Notes: generated from the letters alone by a model not told the origin. 15,443 bases of DNA from an uncultured Clostridia bacterium (GCA_937888765.1 CALASU010000155.1:1-15443); one strand, 5' to 3'. Positions 1 to 7,113 are shown, numbered from the stretch's first letter. Program-made: numbers and translations.

Positions 1-9
1 ACAGATGCA

Positions 10-46
10 ATGCTTTGTTCTGCCGATGGCTGGCAGAACAAAGCAT
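10..46. repeat. Perfect inverted repeat, 15-bp arms
   Basis: The arms ATGCTTTGTTCTGCC (10-24) and GGCAGAACAAAGCAT (32-46) are exact reverse complements around a 7-nt loop, GATGGCT. No U-tract follows on either strand, so this is not a standard intrinsic terminator, although it could be the remains of one for a gene to the left of the window. An operator or a small-element end is also possible. The structure is certain; the function is unknown. Confidence 0.7.
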
Positions 47-170
47 ACTGAAAAAGATCGTCACTCATTTAATACTATTGCAACTTGCTATTGCAATTTT
101 CCGTTCATTTTTTTGCATAAAATTTCTCAATTATACATAGAAAATATACCGAAAAAGTAGGTTTTTAAGC

Positions 171-223
171 AGAAACTGATAAAGATTTATCAGTTTCTCA
201 TTTAGGTTTACCTAAATGAGAAA
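171..223. repeat. Two overlapping palindromes sharing a 5-nt segment
   Basis: The first palindrome pairs 171-183 with 186-198 (13 bp, 2-nt centre). The second pairs 194-207 with 210-223 (14 bp, 2-nt centre). They share TTTCT (194-198), which can pair either leftward with AGAAA at 171-175 or rightward with AGAAA at 219-223, so in single-stranded form the complete hairpins are mutually exclusive. The block ends 8 bp before the -35 box of the candidate promoter for the SLH gene, where a regulator site would fit. It would matter as RNA only if a promoter further upstream is used. There is no U-tract, so a terminator is unlikely. Confidence 0.7.
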
Positions 224-231
224 GAAATCCT

Positions 232-260
232 TTGTCAATCCGATTAAAAAATGGTAAACT
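232..260 (+). promoter_or_regulatory. Candidate sigma-A promoter of the SLH surface-protein gene
   Basis: A -35 box TTGTCA (232-237, five of six consensus bases) is followed by exactly 17 bp and a -10 box TAAACT (255-260). TG at 252-253 makes it an extended -10. The start of transcription would fall near 267, giving a leader of about 117 nt before the ATG at 384. Nothing else in 1-383 scores as well by eye. Confidence 0.6.
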
Positions 261-264
261 TTCC

Positions 265-290
265 ACAAAGTTAGTCTGGACTAATTTTGT
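265..290 (+). promoter_or_regulatory. Inverted repeat at the predicted 5' end of the SLH-gene mRNA
   Basis: ACAAAGTTAGTC (265-276) faces GACTAATTTTGT (279-290) with a TG centre. All positions pair except one G-U wobble, and the core TTAGTC-TG-GACTAA is perfect. It starts at the predicted transcription start, where a stem could protect the mRNA 5' end, or the palindrome could be a repressor operator just downstream of the promoter. S-layer messages in several bacteria have long, stable structured leaders; applying that here is inference. Confidence 0.45.
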
Positions 291-294
291 AGAA

Positions 295-320
295 AATCAT
301 TCGATAATGATTCTTTTTTT
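295..320 (+). terminator. Weak terminator-like hairpin in the leader of the SLH gene
   Basis: AATCATT (295-301) and AATGATT (306-312) form a 7-bp AT-rich stem with loop CGAT, followed by CTTTTTTT (313-320). It has the form of an intrinsic terminator, but the stem is weak and would probably terminate only partially. It lies between the candidate promoter and the ribosome binding site, so it could act as an attenuator. A further 5-bp stem (GTTAG 330-334 with CTAAC 341-345) precedes the Shine-Dalgarno sequence. Confidence 0.35.
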
Positions 321-383
321 CACCAGAACGTTAGCTATAACTAACTCTGATGTATTTATAGAATTGGGAGGAATACAGAAACT

Positions 384-3300
384 ATGAAAAGAAAAGTAAT
401 GCCCTTATTTTTATCTCTGGCGATGGCATCTTCTGCTGTGCCTGTGCCTGCGATGGCGGAGGGGTTGGAAGAAACAACTGCTTCTGAAACAGAAGTAGTA
501 AATGAAGTGGAAGAAGAAAATAAAACAGAGGAAGAATCCGAAGTAGAAGAGGAAACTGAAACAGAGGACGAATCCAAAACAGAGGACGAATCCAAAACAG
601 AGGATGAATCCAAAACAGAAGACGAAACTGAAGTAGAAGAGGAAACTGAAACAGAGGAAGAATCTGAAGTAGAAGAGGAATCTGAAACAGAGGAAGAAAC
701 TGAAGCAGAAGAGGAACCTGAAACAGAGGACGAATCCGAAGTAGAAGAGGAACCTGAAACAGAGGAAGAACCTGAAGCAGAAGAGGAACCTGAAACAGAG
801 GACGAACCTGAAGTTGACAAAACGCCTGATGAAGATGAGTATGATGTCAATTTGACACATGAAGAAGGAGATCATGAAGAGGAGGAAGAGGAACCGCTTG
901 ATCCTGATGCAGCGTGGGAGATTATCCTCAATAATGAAACGATTACAGGCGGCGAGATTCAGCTGATTACAGATGAGGCTGAGATTCATCCCGGTGCAAC
1001 AGTAACGGTAAAGGCAACTCCTGAAGATGGGTATGATCTGAGACACGTTGGCTTTTATACAGTAACAGAAGATGAGGAAGGCAATGAAGTTCTGGGCAGC
1101 ATCCAGTCTATGTTCAAAAATTCTGATGGTACAAATTACTTTACGATGCCAGAAGGTACCATTCGTATTGGTGCATCCTTCCAGCCTGAGGGACATCTGC
1201 AAATCACATCTACAGGTGCATTTATTTATGAACCGGGCGAAAGCAGCGGTTCTTTGGTTACGGGTGTCATGAATAAATTTTCTCATCTGTATGTAACGGA
1301 TAAGAGTGGGGTTGTACAGATCGGGTTGGATAGAAGATTCTTTGATGAATATAAAGCGGATGAACTGAAATTTACTGTGGAGATTCGTACACATAAGGAC
1401 AGCAAATACTATGTTCTGGCATCTAAGGAGTACACAGCAGAGAGCCTGATGAAGCTGAATTATGAGATGCTTGAAGACTATACAGGCGAAATTTATTATC
1501 TGTTTGATAATCTGAATATTCCTTTTACAAAAGATGCGGATACTTTGGCAAAGGCACTTTCTACAGACAGACAGGCATGGACAGTGCTGAAGATTGAAGC
1601 ACCGGAAGGCAGATGGACAAATGCCAAAGGTGGCGCAATTGCAAACATACAGCATAGTACAGATGTAAATATTCTGGCGGCAGATGAGGCGGCACTGGAG
1701 CCTATGGTATTCCTGTATGGTCTGGGAGAAAAAACCTTTGATGGCAGAACTCTGCGTGCCCTGCTCGAAGGCGAAGGTATTAAATTTGTGGATATCACAA
1801 AAGAAAATCTGGGGCAGAATCTGGGATATATGGCTGGCTGGTCTAAATATGAAGAAATGGGCGTATCTGCTGAAGATGCCTATAGAGATGCGGTAAGCAG
1901 TAAAACATATATTCTGACAGCAAATCTGTCTGACGTACAGAAGGATCTGGTGAGTGAAGCCAGAAAAAAACTGAATAAATTACCTACACTGTCTCATATG
2001 ACAGACTATGTGGCGGCACAGAATTTCTATGATTTTCGTGTACATACCGATGAAGAAGCGGGTGCTTCCAGCGGTGCTATGAAATGGGGGATTCTGCTGA
2101 AGGATGTAGAAGGCTATCTTACAGCAGATGGCTATGATACAACGCAAGACCCTGGTAAGACTCTGAAAGCAGCTTATGAAACATCCATCAAAGCCTATAC
2201 AAAGAACGGTGAATTTGCGCCTGAATACTACGAAGAAGGGTATCAGACATTACTGGATGCTTACCTGAAAGCAACAAACATGGTGCAGCTGAGAGGTACA
2301 TTGGATCTGGAACTGGAAATGTATGAAGACGGCTCTTATAAAGTAACTCCTGTTCTGATAAGAGCGGAAGGTGATGAAAACAAGGTATTCAATGCGACTT
2401 ATGGTTGGTTCAATAATCATAGAAACTATAAATATGACAGTGATAAACCACTGGAAATCACTGCTGAACAAGCAAAAACAAACCCTGTACATACAGTCAA
2501 TCTGAGTATTTCCGGTAATGAGACAGATACATATGGATTCCTGTTTGCAAGATTGCTGACACCTGAAATTCCTGAATTTTCCGCTTCTGCAGAAAAAACT
2601 GCGATTACTGTAAATATCAAAGCATTGGAAGATGTGCTGTGTACACCCGATATTGAAAAATATGTAGCTGCATTGTATAAGGGAGAGGAATTGATTGCAG
2701 AATACGAAATGACAGAAGCGGGGTCTTACACATTCAGCAATCTGGCAAACAACACTGCGTATACAGTAGAGGTATATGCGGAAAATGCAGTTGGCTATAG
2801 TGATATTGGAGATGCAACTGTAAAAACAAAGGCGAACAGCGGCAGCTCTAACAACAATAACTCCGGCAGCTCCAACTCCGGCGGCAGTTCCAGCAGCAAC
2901 AAGAACAACGCAACAACAAACAAAACAGAATCTACAACAAACAATGATGGTTCTACGACAACTACAACAACAGACAAAAACGGTACTGTAACAGAAACCA
3001 CAAAGCATGAAGACGGTGCGACAACAGTGGTAGAAACACAGAAAGACGGTACAGTTACAACAACAGAAACAGCGGCTGACGGCACAAAGACAGCAGTTGT
3101 AGAAGCAGCAGACGGTACAGTTACAACAACAGTAGAAGCGGTTGACGGCACAAAGACAGAAACTGTGGAAGCGGCTGACGGTTCTAAGACAGAAACAGTA
3201 GAAACAGCCGACGGCTCCAAGGCGGTTACAACAACAGATACAGCAGGTAAAGTAAATACAGAAGTAAGCATTTCCGCGGATGCTGTGGCAAATGCAGAAG

Positions 3301-4082
3301 GTGCGGTAAAACTGCCTATCTCCGATGTAGAAGTAGAAAAGAATCGTGAAAATGCACACAGCATTGCGATCGACACGCCCGGAGAAGCGGCAACGGTAAC
3401 TATTCCTCTGGATAACGCACCTGTAGGTACAGTAGCAGTTGTGGTAAATCCCGATGGTACAGAAACTGTGATCAGAAATGTTTTGATCGGCGATGATTCC
3501 ATGACAGTGACGGTTGCAGATGGTACAGTGCTGAAATTTGTTGACAACAGCAAAGACTTCGATGATGTTTCCAGTGGCGACTGGTTCAATGATGCAGTTG
3601 ATTTCGCAAGCAGCCATGAACTGTTCAACGGTACATCTGAAACAACATTCACACCCGGTGCAACCATGACAAGAGGTATGCTGGCTGTGGTACTGCATAA
3701 CCTGAGCCACAACCCCGAAGCGGCAGGCGAAGCAGGCTTTGGTGATGTAAATGGTCAGTATTTCGCGAATGCGGTTGCATGGGCAGCAAATGAAGGCATC
3801 ATCAGCGGTTACGGCGATGGTCAGTTTGGCCCTAACGACTCTATCACACGCGAACAGCTGGCAGTGATGCTGCACCGTTTTGCAGGCAAGCCAGAAGCAA
3901 ATACAGATCTGAGCTTCACAGATGCAGGAGATGTAAAGGGCTATGCGGCACCTGCGCTGCAGTGGGCAGTAGAAAACGGCATCATCAGCGGCAAGGGCAA
4001 TGGTACACTTGACCCTCAGGGACAGGCAACCAGAGCAGAAGTGGCTTCCATGCTGATGCGTTTCTGCAAAACAAATAACTGA
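384..4082 (+). CDS. Secreted SLH-domain surface (S-layer-type) protein with acidic and Thr-rich repeats
   Basis: A 1232-residue exported protein. A signal peptide (1-25: basic MKRK, hydrophobic core, AMA cleavage motif) is followed by an acidic hexapeptide-repeat stalk (about 35-144) and a divergent InlB/Flg_new-type repeat (about 177-267; motifs ATPEDGY and FTMPEGTIRI). A large segment (about 270-725) is unrecognised. Then come a fibronectin-III-like domain (about 727-816), an Asn/Ser/Gly linker, nine 11-residue Thr-rich repeats (854-952), a beta-rich segment seen before SLH domains in clostridial surface proteins, and three SLH domains (about 1057-1232) with the TRGML, TREQL and TRAEV motifs. 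SLH triplets hold proteins non-covalently on secondary cell-wall polymer. The start is supported by GGGAGG at 366-371, 12 nt upstream. Whether this is the main S-layer subunit, an adhesin or a minor surface protein cannot be told from sequence. Confidence 0.93.
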   Translation: MKRKVMPLFLSLAMASSAVPVPAMAEGLEETTASETEVVNEVEEENKTEEESEVEEETETEDESKTEDESKTEDESKTEDETEVEEETETEEESEVEEESETEEETEAEEEPETEDESEVEEEPETEEEPEAEEEPETEDEPEVDKTPDEDEYDVNLTHEEGDHEEEEEEPLDPDAAWEIILNNETITGGEIQLITDEAEIHPGATVTVKATPEDGYDLRHVGFYTVTEDEEGNEVLGSIQSMFKNSDGTNYFTMPEGTIRIGASFQPEGHLQITSTGAFIYEPGESSGSLVTGVMNKFSHLYVTDKSGVVQIGLDRRFFDEYKADELKFTVEIRTHKDSKYYVLASKEYTAESLMKLNYEMLEDYTGEIYYLFDNLNIPFTKDADTLAKALSTDRQAWTVLKIEAPEGRWTNAKGGAIANIQHSTDVNILAADEAALEPMVFLYGLGEKTFDGRTLRALLEGEGIKFVDITKENLGQNLGYMAGWSKYEEMGVSAEDAYRDAVSSKTYILTANLSDVQKDLVSEARKKLNKLPTLSHMTDYVAAQNFYDFRVHTDEEAGASSGAMKWGILLKDVEGYLTADGYDTTQDPGKTLKAAYETSIKAYTKNGEFAPEYYEEGYQTLLDAYLKATNMVQLRGTLDLELEMYEDGSYKVTPVLIRAEGDENKVFNATYGWFNNHRNYKYDSDKPLEITAEQAKTNPVHTVNLSISGNETDTYGFLFARLLTPEIPEFSASAEKTAITVNIKALEDVLCTPDIEKYVAALYKGEELIAEYEMTEAGSYTFSNLANNTAYTVEVYAENAVGYSDIGDATVKTKANSGSSNNNNSGSSNSGGSSSSNKNNATTNKTESTTNNDGSTTTTTTDKNGTVTETTKHEDGATTVVETQKDGTVTTTETAADGTKTAVVEAADGTVTTTVEAVDGTKTETVEAADGSKTETVETADGSKAVTTTDTAGKVNTEVSISADAVANAEGAVKLPISDVEVEKNRENAHSIAIDTPGEAATVTIPLDNAPVGTVAVVVNPDGTETVIRNVLIGDDSMTVTVADGTVLKFVDNSKDFDDVSSGDWFNDAVDFASSHELFNGTSETTFTPGATMTRGMLAVVLHNLSHNPEAAGEAGFGDVNGQYFANAVAWAANEGIISGYGDGQFGPNDSITREQLAVMLHRFAGKPEANTDLSFTDAGDVKGYAAPALQWAVENGIISGKGNGTLDPQGQATRAEVASMLMRFCKTNN
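486..815 (+). repeat. 18-bp tandem repeats encoding an acidic hexapeptide stalk
   Basis: This stretch of the SLH-protein gene consists of degenerate 18-bp units encoding hexapeptides of the form [TV]-E-[DE]-E-[STP]-[EK], nearly all Glu and Asp. The most recent-looking copies are the TEDESK units at 561-578, 579-596 and 597-614; the first two are identical in DNA and the third differs by one base. Later copies drift to EVEEEP and ETEEEP. Near-identical tandem units like these can gain or lose copies by slippage, always in frame because each unit is 18 bp. Confidence 0.9.
2943..3239 (+). repeat. Nine 33-bp tandem repeats encoding an 11-residue DG-T-rich motif
   Basis: Residues 854-952 of the SLH protein divide exactly into nine 11-residue units of the form xDG[TS]xTxTVEx, for example ADGTVTTTVEA and VDGTKTETVEA. 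The DG (NG in unit 2) recurs every 11 residues. The DNA copies have diverged. The units probably form an extended or beta-strand spacer between the FN3 domain and the wall-anchoring SLH domains. The high Thr content would suit O-glycosylation, which is inference. Confidence 0.88.
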
Positions 4083-4114
4083 TTGCATATAAGAATCTAT
4101 AATAATATGAAATT

Positions 4115-4140
4115 GGGGAAGGCTTGCTCAGATCTTCCCC
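4115..4140. other. GC-rich hairpin after the SLH gene
   Basis: GGGGAAG (4115-4121) pairs with CTTCCCC (4134-4140), with one further G-U pair and a loop of about 10 nt, 33 nt after the SLH stop codon. No U-tract follows. It may block 3' exonucleases or add to the stronger terminator just downstream. Confidence 0.4.
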
Positions 4141-4154
4141 GCCCTCCTCTAAAC

Positions 4155-4191
4155 AAAAAATCTCAGACTTTTATGAAGTCTGAGATTTTTT
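4155..4191. terminator. Bidirectional intrinsic terminator between convergent genes
   Basis: AAAAAATCTCAGACTT (4155-4170) and AAGTCTGAGATTTTTT (4176-4191) are perfect complements around the 5-nt loop TTATG. The stem ends in a T-run on the plus strand and, by symmetry, on the minus strand. It can therefore end both the SLH transcript from the left and the glycosyltransferase transcript (stop at 4216) from the right. Confidence 0.92.
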
Positions 4192-4215
4192 ATGTTAATT
4201 TAAAAAGATATACGG

Positions 4216-6282
4216 TTAATGCAGTGTCTTGGGGTCCGGCTGTTCGATTATGTGTGCCACCTGCTGATATACGGGGCTTGCTTTCAGTGCCAGTACAGAA
4301 GGATCATCGGGAGGGAATGCGGAAAGAATCGAACGGATTTTTTCTGCAAGCATCATCAGTTCTGCACTGACAGCATCCTGTTTGGGAGTTTCTTTCGGAA
4401 CTTTTTCCAGAAGATACTGTATCAGGGATTTCATATGCGGTGCAATTTTCAGTCCTGCACGCAGACAGTGTACACAGTCAGCGATTACGCGGTTTTCCAG
4501 ATGAATCTGCGCCTGCAGAAGATACCAGCTGAAGCGGATATTCTGGGGAAGCAGATGTATATGTGCTTCTGTCAGAATCTCTGGCTGATAGAAGGTTTCC
4601 AGATAAACCGCTGTTCTCTTTAAAAATGCTGTATGTATGGAAGCCAGCTGTGTATCGTCCAGAGAGAATGTCTGTAAAGTCGCCGTCGTAAGGTGATAGA
4701 GCCAGATATTCTCTGTATAGGGATCGGGTTCTGCTGCCCTTGTGCATACAGAAACCAGAAGGTCTTTTTGTTCTGTCAGTGCAGAAACTGTATGCTTGGC
4801 TAAATGCGCCATTTCGTCCGAGGAAAGCTGATAGAATCTTTCCGGCAGAGGAATTTCCTTTGTGAGCAGATGCTCTAACAGAAAAGCAGGCATATCTGCC
4901 CAGTGTTCAATCTGTTCCAGATGGTTTACAGCTGAAGCAGAGTTGGATTCTGATAAGAAGGAAACGGCATGATTCAGGTCATTCCCCAGATCCAGTGTAT
5001 GCAGAAGACGTAACAGAGGCGTACTGTCTGTATTGGATTTCTGCCAGAGCTGCAGAATATCTGTAATCAGATCAAGGCTGGGCAGAGTATCAGTATCTTT
5101 GAAGGTCTGCAGTTTGCCAAGGCAGGAAAGCACGTCTTCCCATTGTGCCAGTTTTGCATGACATTCGGCTGCGAGGATATGAGCCTGTTTCTGATAGAAA
5201 GCATCTGTACAGTTCAGACCGCTCAATACATTGGCGATTTTTCGGAAATCATCTTTTTCCCATCGGGAAAGCCCTTTCTGATACTGTGCCAGTTTCTGCA
5301 GACAGTTTGCAGGTTCATCCAGATTTTTATAATATACGGCACTGTGGAATGCAATATCTGCATAAACAAACGGAGAGTCGGGGAAAGTGGTTTCCGCCAG
5401 ATGAATCCATTTTCCGGTTTCGGGGAGAGAGGAATTGATACCGCGGGTAATCATATCGCGCAGAGCAGGAGGACCGAACAGTTCCCAGCCGTCGCTGTGC
5501 GTTTCAATCAGCTCTGTGAGCAGATGCGCATATTTCAGGAATAATTCCTGTGTGTAGGTATCTCGCAGGCACAGCAATGCCAGTCTGACATTTCCGGGAT
5601 TTTCCTGCAGTTCTAATTCCAGTAAAGGCAGATTACGGCGGCTTTTTTTGTTATTGGCAGCAGCATCTCCGACATAGCCGTCGTGGTGCAGTACAACACG
5701 CGGCAGTTCGATGAGCTTGCTGCGGTCATTCATGTACCAGGATTCGTGAATACGTCCGCTGTAACGCAGACCTGTAGACATACGCAGCATACGCATGGCA
5801 AGATAGTCCTTATAAGAATCCTGTGCCATATCTGCTGTGGTATAGTTACGCTGTGCGACGGTTGCAAAATCATATGGATTGGAACGTGTAGTGGTAAGAA
5901 ACTCCACTAACTGAGAAAAATCGGCATCCAGATATTCATCCGCATCTACTGTCAGAAACCATTTGCCCGAGCAGCGTTCCATAACGGCATTACGGGCGGC
6001 GGAAAAGTCGTTGATCCAGGGAAAATCAAACAGAATATCCGCATATTTTGCAGCGATTGCACGGCTGTTATCTGTAGAACCTGTATCTGCCATAACTAAC
6101 TCACAGGGGATGGCAGCTCGTAAAGGAGCCAATGCCTGCAGAGAACGCTCCAGACAGCGTTCTTCATTTTTGAAGATCATGCCGATGGATAAGAGCGGTG
6201 CTTTATCTGCAGAAGGGTATTTTATAGAAACAGGGCAATGCTGTATGGATGTCTGTTTGGCTTTCTTTTTTTTAGATGCCAT
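4216..6282 (-). CDS. Family-2 glycosyltransferase with C-terminal helical (TPR-like) repeats
   Basis: A 688-residue protein. After a lysine-rich start, residues about 30-125 form a GT-A family-2 fold: the N-terminal strand LSIGMIFKNEE, the sugar-nucleotide motif DTGSTD (66-71), and the metal-binding DxD within DADEYLD (D113, D115). RIHESW and HHDGYVGD follow, as in the glycosyltransferase family with a SunS/TPR-like layout. The remaining roughly 430 residues are leucine-rich and helical, which suits TPR-type binding of a protein or glycan acceptor. There is no signal peptide or membrane segment, so it should act in the cytoplasm. The start has a strong GGAGG at 6290-6294, 7 nt from ATG. Relatives glycosylate flagellins, peptides or surface proteins. 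Its position converging on the SLH gene hints at a surface-protein substrate, but this is unproven. Confidence 0.85.
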   Translation of the reverse strand: MASKKKKAKQTSIQHCPVSIKYPSADKAPLLSIGMIFKNEERCLERSLQALAPLRAAIPCELVMADTGSTDNSRAIAAKYADILFDFPWINDFSAARNAVMERCSGKWFLTVDADEYLDADFSQLVEFLTTTRSNPYDFATVAQRNYTTADMAQDSYKDYLAMRMLRMSTGLRYSGRIHESWYMNDRSKLIELPRVVLHHDGYVGDAAANNKKSRRNLPLLELELQENPGNVRLALLCLRDTYTQELFLKYAHLLTELIETHSDGWELFGPPALRDMITRGINSSLPETGKWIHLAETTFPDSPFVYADIAFHSAVYYKNLDEPANCLQKLAQYQKGLSRWEKDDFRKIANVLSGLNCTDAFYQKQAHILAAECHAKLAQWEDVLSCLGKLQTFKDTDTLPSLDLITDILQLWQKSNTDSTPLLRLLHTLDLGNDLNHAVSFLSESNSASAVNHLEQIEHWADMPAFLLEHLLTKEIPLPERFYQLSSDEMAHLAKHTVSALTEQKDLLVSVCTRAAEPDPYTENIWLYHLTTATLQTFSLDDTQLASIHTAFLKRTAVYLETFYQPEILTEAHIHLLPQNIRFSWYLLQAQIHLENRVIADCVHCLRAGLKIAPHMKSLIQYLLEKVPKETPKQDAVSAELMMLAEKIRSILSAFPPDDPSVLALKASPVYQQVAHIIEQPDPKTLH

Positions 6283-6324
6283 AGAGTTTCCTCCTTTATA
6301 TAAATATAGTGTATTCTATGGGAG

Positions 6325-6333
6325 AGTATAGCA
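6325..6333 (-). promoter_or_regulatory. Candidate extended -10 promoter for the glycosyltransferase gene
   Basis: Read on the minus strand, TGCTATACT (6333 to 6325) is an extended -10 box with TATACT matching five of six consensus bases. No good -35 box lies 17 bp upstream, which extended -10 promoters can tolerate. Transcription would start roughly 35 nt before the start codon at 6282. Confidence 0.45.
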
Positions 6334-6415
6334 TAAAATCGGGAGAAATGCTACAGAAGACATGGAGGAGCAAAGAGAAGGTCTTTTGAAAATCTGTTCA
6401 GAACTTCCTTTTTTT

Positions 6416-6434
6416 CACAGGGTGTATCCCTGTG
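6416..6434. promoter_or_regulatory. Palindrome overlapping the candidate -35 region of spoVT
   Basis: CACAGGG (6416-6422) and CCCTGTG (6428-6434) are perfect 7-bp arms around TGTAT. The right arm overlaps the candidate -35 box of the spoVT promoter, the usual position of a repressor operator. No T-tail follows on either strand, so a terminator is unlikely. The binding protein is unknown; SpoVT itself is one possibility, as AbrB-type proteins often control their own genes. Confidence 0.45.
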
Positions 6435-6462
6435 TATATTTCATTTCTTCCTGCAAATACTA
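6434..6462 (+). promoter_or_regulatory. Candidate sigma-F/sigma-G (forespore) promoter of spoVT
   Basis: GTATA (6434-6438) fits the forespore -35 pattern G-H-A-T-R. After 17 bp, AATACTA (6456-6462) fits the -10 pattern cATnnTA except for its first base. In Bacillus subtilis spoVT is transcribed by sigma-G, so a promoter of this type is expected. Transcription would start near 6469, about 33 nt before the ATG. The match was made by eye in an AT-rich region, so chance is not excluded. Confidence 0.5.
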
Positions 6463-6501
6463 TTTTTACAACAAAAAAGCTATTTGGCAGGAGGAATATA
6501 G

Positions 6502-7047
6502 ATGAAAGCGACAGGAATTGTCAGAAGAATTGATGACCTCGGGAGGGTTGTCATCCCGAAGGAGATCCGCAGAACCCTGCGTATCAGAGAGGGAGACCCG
6601 CTGGAAATCTTTACAGACAGGGAAGGCGAAATCATTCTGAAAAAATATTCTCCGATTGGAGAACTGGGCACATTTGCAAAGGAATATGCAGAATCGCTGG
6701 CACAGACAGCAGGACATATTACCTGTATTGTGGACAAGGATCAGATCATTGCGGTTTCCGGGGGCGGCAAAAAGGAATTTTTTGAGAAGCATATCAGTCC
6801 CGAAATGGAAAACTGCATTAACAAACGTACGGCACTGATTGCACAGCGGAGCGATTCCAACTTTGTGCCCGTGCTGGAGGATGATAATACGGAAAGCTAT
6901 AATCATCAGCTGATTATGCCGATCATTGCAGAAGGGGATGCCATGGGTGCGATCGTATTTCTTTCCAAAGACCGTGAAATGGGCGAAGTGGAAGGGAAGC
7001 TTGCACAGACAGCGGCGGGTTTTCTTGGCAGACAGATGGAGCAGTAA
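6502..7047 (+). CDS. spoVT: SpoVT-type AbrB-family sporulation transcription regulator
   Basis: A 181-residue DNA-binding regulator. Residues 1-52 are the AbrB-type swapped-hairpin domain with the hallmark run GIVRRIDDLGRVVIPKEIRR, which dimerises to bind DNA. Residues about 56-178 match the GAF-like C-terminal domain of SpoVT, including SGGGKKEFF and IVFLSKDREMG. The length agrees with Bacillus SpoVT (178 residues), whereas AbrB and Abh lack the second domain and are about 95 residues. SpoVT modulates forespore genes late in sporulation in Bacillus, and clostridial relatives affect spore maturation. AGGAGG at 6489-6494 lies 7 nt before the ATG. The gene appears monocistronic, with its own candidate forespore promoter and a strong terminator, and is divergent from the glycosyltransferase gene. 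Confidence 0.92.
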   Translation: MKATGIVRRIDDLGRVVIPKEIRRTLRIREGDPLEIFTDREGEIILKKYSPIGELGTFAKEYAESLAQTAGHITCIVDKDQIIAVSGGGKKEFFEKHISPEMENCINKRTALIAQRSDSNFVPVLEDDNTESYNHQLIMPIIAEGDAMGAIVFLSKDREMGEVEGKLAQTAAGFLGRQMEQ

Positions 7048-7063
7048 ACACAGATTATAAACG

Positions 7064-7102
7064 AAGCCTTTACAGAACGAGGACTGTAAAGGCTTTCTTT
7101 TT
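7064..7102 (+). terminator. Intrinsic terminator of spoVT
   Basis: AAGCCTTTACAG (7064-7075) and CTGTAAAGGCTT (7084-7095) form a perfect 12-bp stem with an 8-nt loop, followed by a T-rich tail (TTTCTTTTT, 7094-7102). It begins 17 nt after the spoVT stop codon and separates that gene from the lipid kinase. Confidence 0.92.
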
Positions 7103-7113
7103 GTGGGAAATTG

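Noticed and set aside
232..383. Leader of the SLH gene considered as a known riboswitch or T-box
   Set aside because: No T-box sequence or recognised aptamer core is visible; only simple hairpins are present.
356..850. Minus-strand open frame encoding a Ser-rich protein opposite the acidic repeats
   Set aside because: Its composition is just the complement of the GAA/GAG-rich 18-bp repeats. The plus-strand frame has a signal peptide, ribosome binding site and known domains.
486..3239. Regular repeats considered as a CRISPR array
   Set aside because: Both repeat tracts (18-bp and 33-bp periods) are contiguous, in frame and coding, without spacers or cas genes.
2250..4088. Long minus-strand open frame (612 codons) opposite the SLH gene
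   Set aside because: Cys-rich shadow translation with no recognisable domain or ribosome binding site; it covers the reverse of the well-supported SLH domains.
4083..4370. Small plus-strand frame after the SLH gene
   Set aside because: It runs through the bidirectional terminator and into the antisense of the glycosyltransferase, with no family resemblance.
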